Positions 6,377 to 7,969 of a stretch of DNA of 7,969 nucleotides are shown here, one piece after another; the stretch's first letter is position 1, and each line of letters starts with the position of its first letter. The position numbers and the translations under genes are program-made. Origin of the DNA: an uncultured Solobacterium sp. (GTDB taxonomy: Bacteria > Bacillota_I > Bacilli_A > Erysipelotrichales > Erysipelotrichaceae); assembly GCA_937895985.1 (NCBI GenBank), contig CALBKL010000310.1:1-7969 (forward strand). Direction: 5' to 3'. The notes beneath the pieces were generated by a model that was not told where the DNA came from, ran no database searches, and was given only the letters and a program-made list of their open reading frames with translations.

Positions 6377-7287
6377 TTACAAAAGCAACGAAAGAACAAG
6401 CTACCGAAGTAAAGAATCTTTGGAAAGTATGTTTTCCACAAGAGGATGAAGGCTATATTGATTACTATTTCAAGAATCTATTTGTGCCAGAAAATTGCTT
6501 TGTATATGTAGAAGAGGGACATGTTGTCTCAGCAATCATTCGAGCTCCACATGCAATGATGTTTAATGATAAAGTTTTACGTACTAGTATGATTCTAGGT
6601 GTAGCAACATTGCCTGAATACCGTAAGCGTGGATATATGAAGCGTTTGATGGAAATTGTATTAGATGCATGCGAGCATACTGAATTAATTACTCTTATTC
6701 AGGCATATGATCAGAAACTATATGAACCATATGGCTTCCGTAATATCTACAATCGCTCTACCTATCGCTTAACACGTGATGATGTAAAGCGTAGTACAAA
6801 CTTTGGTTGTTCCTATGAACCAACAGCGATTGATTTATTAAAGGTATACTCTGCATTTATCCGTCGATTCAATGGATACTATGCAAGAGATTTAGAATAC
6901 TTTGTAAAGTATAAGAAGGAAATCAACGCACAAGGTGGAAAGATTGTAGCCTACTACAATGGCAAAGACCAAATTAGAGGATATGCAACGATGTTGCCAA
7001 AGGGAGATGTTCTAGAAATTGAAGAACTCATCTACCTAGATTCCACTGCTCTAATGAAATTATGTAACGCAGCACTATTTGAAAAGGATGTTGTGGAATT
7101 ACACGTATCAGAAGCAGAAGACTTAACACTCGTATTCCCAGAGACAAAGGTTGAGACATATGGTTCTACAATGGCAAGACTAAATGACGCAAAATTATTC
7201 TCAAAACTTGTAGGTAGAGATATCTCTACGGTTGAACAAGCATTTGCGACAAGTATCAAACCACTTAATCTAAATGAATTTGCATAA
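6373..7287 (+). CDS. Eis-like GNAT family N-acetyltransferase
   Basis: A 304-residue acetyltransferase. The N-terminal GNAT domain shows LGVATLPEYRKRGYMKRLM (75-93): a beta strand, then the acetyl-CoA pyrophosphate loop R84-K-R-G87-Y-M89, followed by the substrate-side element LYEPYGFRN (116-124). A second, poorly conserved GNAT-like half follows (about 145-225, with IRGYATMLPKGDVLEIEELIY), then a C-terminal region of about 70 residues. This length and layout fits the Eis group of two-GNAT acetyltransferases rather than single-domain GNATs. Eis relatives acetylate aminoglycosides, peptides or lysines; the substrate here cannot be read from sequence. Translation is coupled to the previous gene by an ATGA overlap, with AAAGGTG upstream. 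It is the last gene of the operon, its stop codon running into a terminator. Confidence 0.9.
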   Translation: MITKATKEQATEVKNLWKVCFPQEDEGYIDYYFKNLFVPENCFVYVEEGHVVSAIIRAPHAMMFNDKVLRTSMILGVATLPEYRKRGYMKRLMEIVLDACEHTELITLIQAYDQKLYEPYGFRNIYNRSTYRLTRDDVKRSTNFGCSYEPTAIDLLKVYSAFIRRFNGYYARDLEYFVKYKKEINAQGGKIVAYYNGKDQIRGYATMLPKGDVLEIEELIYLDSTALMKLCNAALFEKDVVELHVSEAEDLTLVFPETKVETYGSTMARLNDAKLFSKLVGRDISTVEQAFATSIKPLNLNEFA

Positions 7288-7310
7288 GAAGGGTGTATAT
7301 CCTTCTTTTT
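7286..7310 (+). terminator. rho-independent terminator of the rapZ operon
   Basis: AAGAAGG (7286-7292) pairs with CCTTCTT (7301-7307), extended by a G-U and a T-A pair to a nine-base stem with loop GTAT, followed by T residues. The stem begins inside the stop codon of the acetyltransferase gene. Confidence 0.8.
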
Positions 7311-7313
7311 CTG

Positions 7314-7324
7314 TGCTATATAAT
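7314..7324 (+). promoter_or_regulatory. promoter -10 region for the membrane-anchored protein gene
   Basis: TG at 7314-7315 precedes TATATA (7317-7322), an extended -10, and TATAAT (7319-7324) overlaps it. No convincing -35 box is visible, because its place is taken by the upstream terminator. A start near 7330 would give a leader of about 32 bases. Confidence 0.4.
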
Positions 7325-7362
7325 AAATAAAAACAGAAATGTATATCATTGAGGTGATTGTT

Positions 7363-7969
7363 ATGAGAAGACACCATTACAACATCTTTTATCTTGCAAT
7401 CTACAGCGTAGTCATCATACTCGCAGCATGTATCATTCCATATCTTCTGCCAAGGATTCCAGGGCGAGCGGAATTCTTTAATGAAAGAAACATCAATACT
7501 ACCAATCAAGATGAAATCAAGGAACTAAAAGAAGAGGTATCAAACGAATATCATTTGCGATTTGATTATGATGATGTATTAGGTTGTAAAACCGGTGAAC
7601 CACCATGGGATTGTGGAATTGAGAACCTACAGATTAATGACATCTATGTTCAAAAGAATTACTTTGCATCCAAGCAGTATATTGGGAAATATTTTGAATA
7701 TATTGTAAATTCATATCGAAATAAACAAGGGTATACCTTTCGGTTATATGTTACGAAGGAAAAACTACCACATCAATTTACAAATTTGCATCCTATTGAT
7801 TCGGCAATAGAAGAATACACCATAGGTGAAAGAATTGTAACAGTACAGAGGTTATCTGATGAGGGAGATAAAGCACTAAATTTTTATCTAACTAGTGACG
7901 ATTGGCATGGCTACAAACTTATGGGACTTATCGTTTATGAAAACCAAGAAATGATTGCTGGTACTACAT
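7363..7969 (+). CDS. membrane- or lipid-anchored extracytoplasmic protein, N-terminal part
   Basis: The frame is open from the ATG at 7363 to the right edge: 202 codons are visible and the end is missing. GAGGTGA (7351-7357) lies five bases before the ATG. The N-terminus is MRRHHYN, then a hydrophobic stretch IFYLAIYSVVIILAACIIPYLL (8-29), then polar sequence throughout, so most of the protein should lie outside the membrane. LAAC at 20-23 fits a lipobox, but the hydrophobic IIPYLLP after the cysteine is unusual for a lipoprotein and suits an uncleaved anchor. The exposed part carries two cysteines in GCKTGEPPWDCGI (74-86), which could form a disulfide, and alternates charged and aromatic residues. 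I recognise no family. It is separated from the rapZ operon by a terminator and has its own promoter candidate. Confidence 0.8.
   Translation, partial: MRRHHYNIFYLAIYSVVIILAACIIPYLLPRIPGRAEFFNERNINTTNQDEIKELKEEVSNEYHLRFDYDDVLGCKTGEPPWDCGIENLQINDIYVQKNYFASKQYIGKYFEYIVNSYRNKQGYTFRLYVTKEKLPHQFTNLHPIDSAIEEYTIGERIVTVQRLSDEGDKALNFYLTSDDWHGYKLMGLIVYENQEMIAGTT

Noticed and set aside
1..7969. CRISPR arrays, tRNA or rRNA genes, insertion sequences, prophage
   Set aside because: I saw no regularly spaced repeats, cloverleaf-like sequence, transposase or integrase motifs, or terminal inverted repeats; the window is packed with ordinary protein genes.

Overview
The window looks like chromosomal DNA from a low-GC Gram-positive bacterium (Bacillota). 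The evidence is AT-rich DNA, strong AGGAGG/GGAGGTGA ribosome binding sites, TATAAT-type promoters, and the linked trio rapZ-yvcK-whiA, which is a hallmark of Bacillota and Actinobacteria. An Erysipelotrichia-like lineage is my guess from protein flavour (for example the GGGHGQS form of YvcK), not a demonstrated placement. Genes cover almost everything; no gene-free stretch exceeds about 135 bases.

Left part (1-960): the C-terminal end of a membrane protein that resembles AgrB, the peptide-processing protease of quorum-sensing loci, followed by an unrecognised 192-residue soluble protein. A long hairpin with an A-tract and a T-tract (907-951) ends this block and probably works in both directions.

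Middle (960-2414): a leftward gene of 440 codons that appears to join a family 2 glycosyltransferase to a C-terminal MarR-type winged-helix domain. Its promoter region is shared with the rightward rapZ operon. That 132-base region holds a near-perfect 22-base dyad (2355-2376) overlapping the -35 box of the best rapZ-proximal promoter candidate. A DNA-binding domain fused to an enzyme, next to an operator-like palindrome, is the most unusual thing in the window.

Right part (2415-7310): six tightly packed or overlapping rightward genes, very likely one operon. They are rapZ (P-loop protein), yvcK (CofD-like, UDP-sugar-binding family), whiA (HTH plus degenerate LAGLIDADG fold), a small membrane protein, a DUF2156 protein (C-terminal domain family of lysyl-phosphatidylglycerol synthases) and an Eis-like GNAT acetyltransferase. 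Four of the five junctions are overlaps (14, 1, 8 and 4 bases), and the run ends at a hairpin terminator that starts inside the last stop codon. YvcK and RapZ relatives are tied to amino-sugar and cell-wall precursor metabolism, and WhiA to division and chromosome segregation. The divergent glycosyltransferase-regulator could therefore be a related envelope function, but that is inference.

Right edge (7363-7969): a separate gene with its own ribosome binding site and promoter candidate. It encodes a membrane-anchored or possibly lipid-anchored extracytoplasmic protein of unknown function, cut by the window end.
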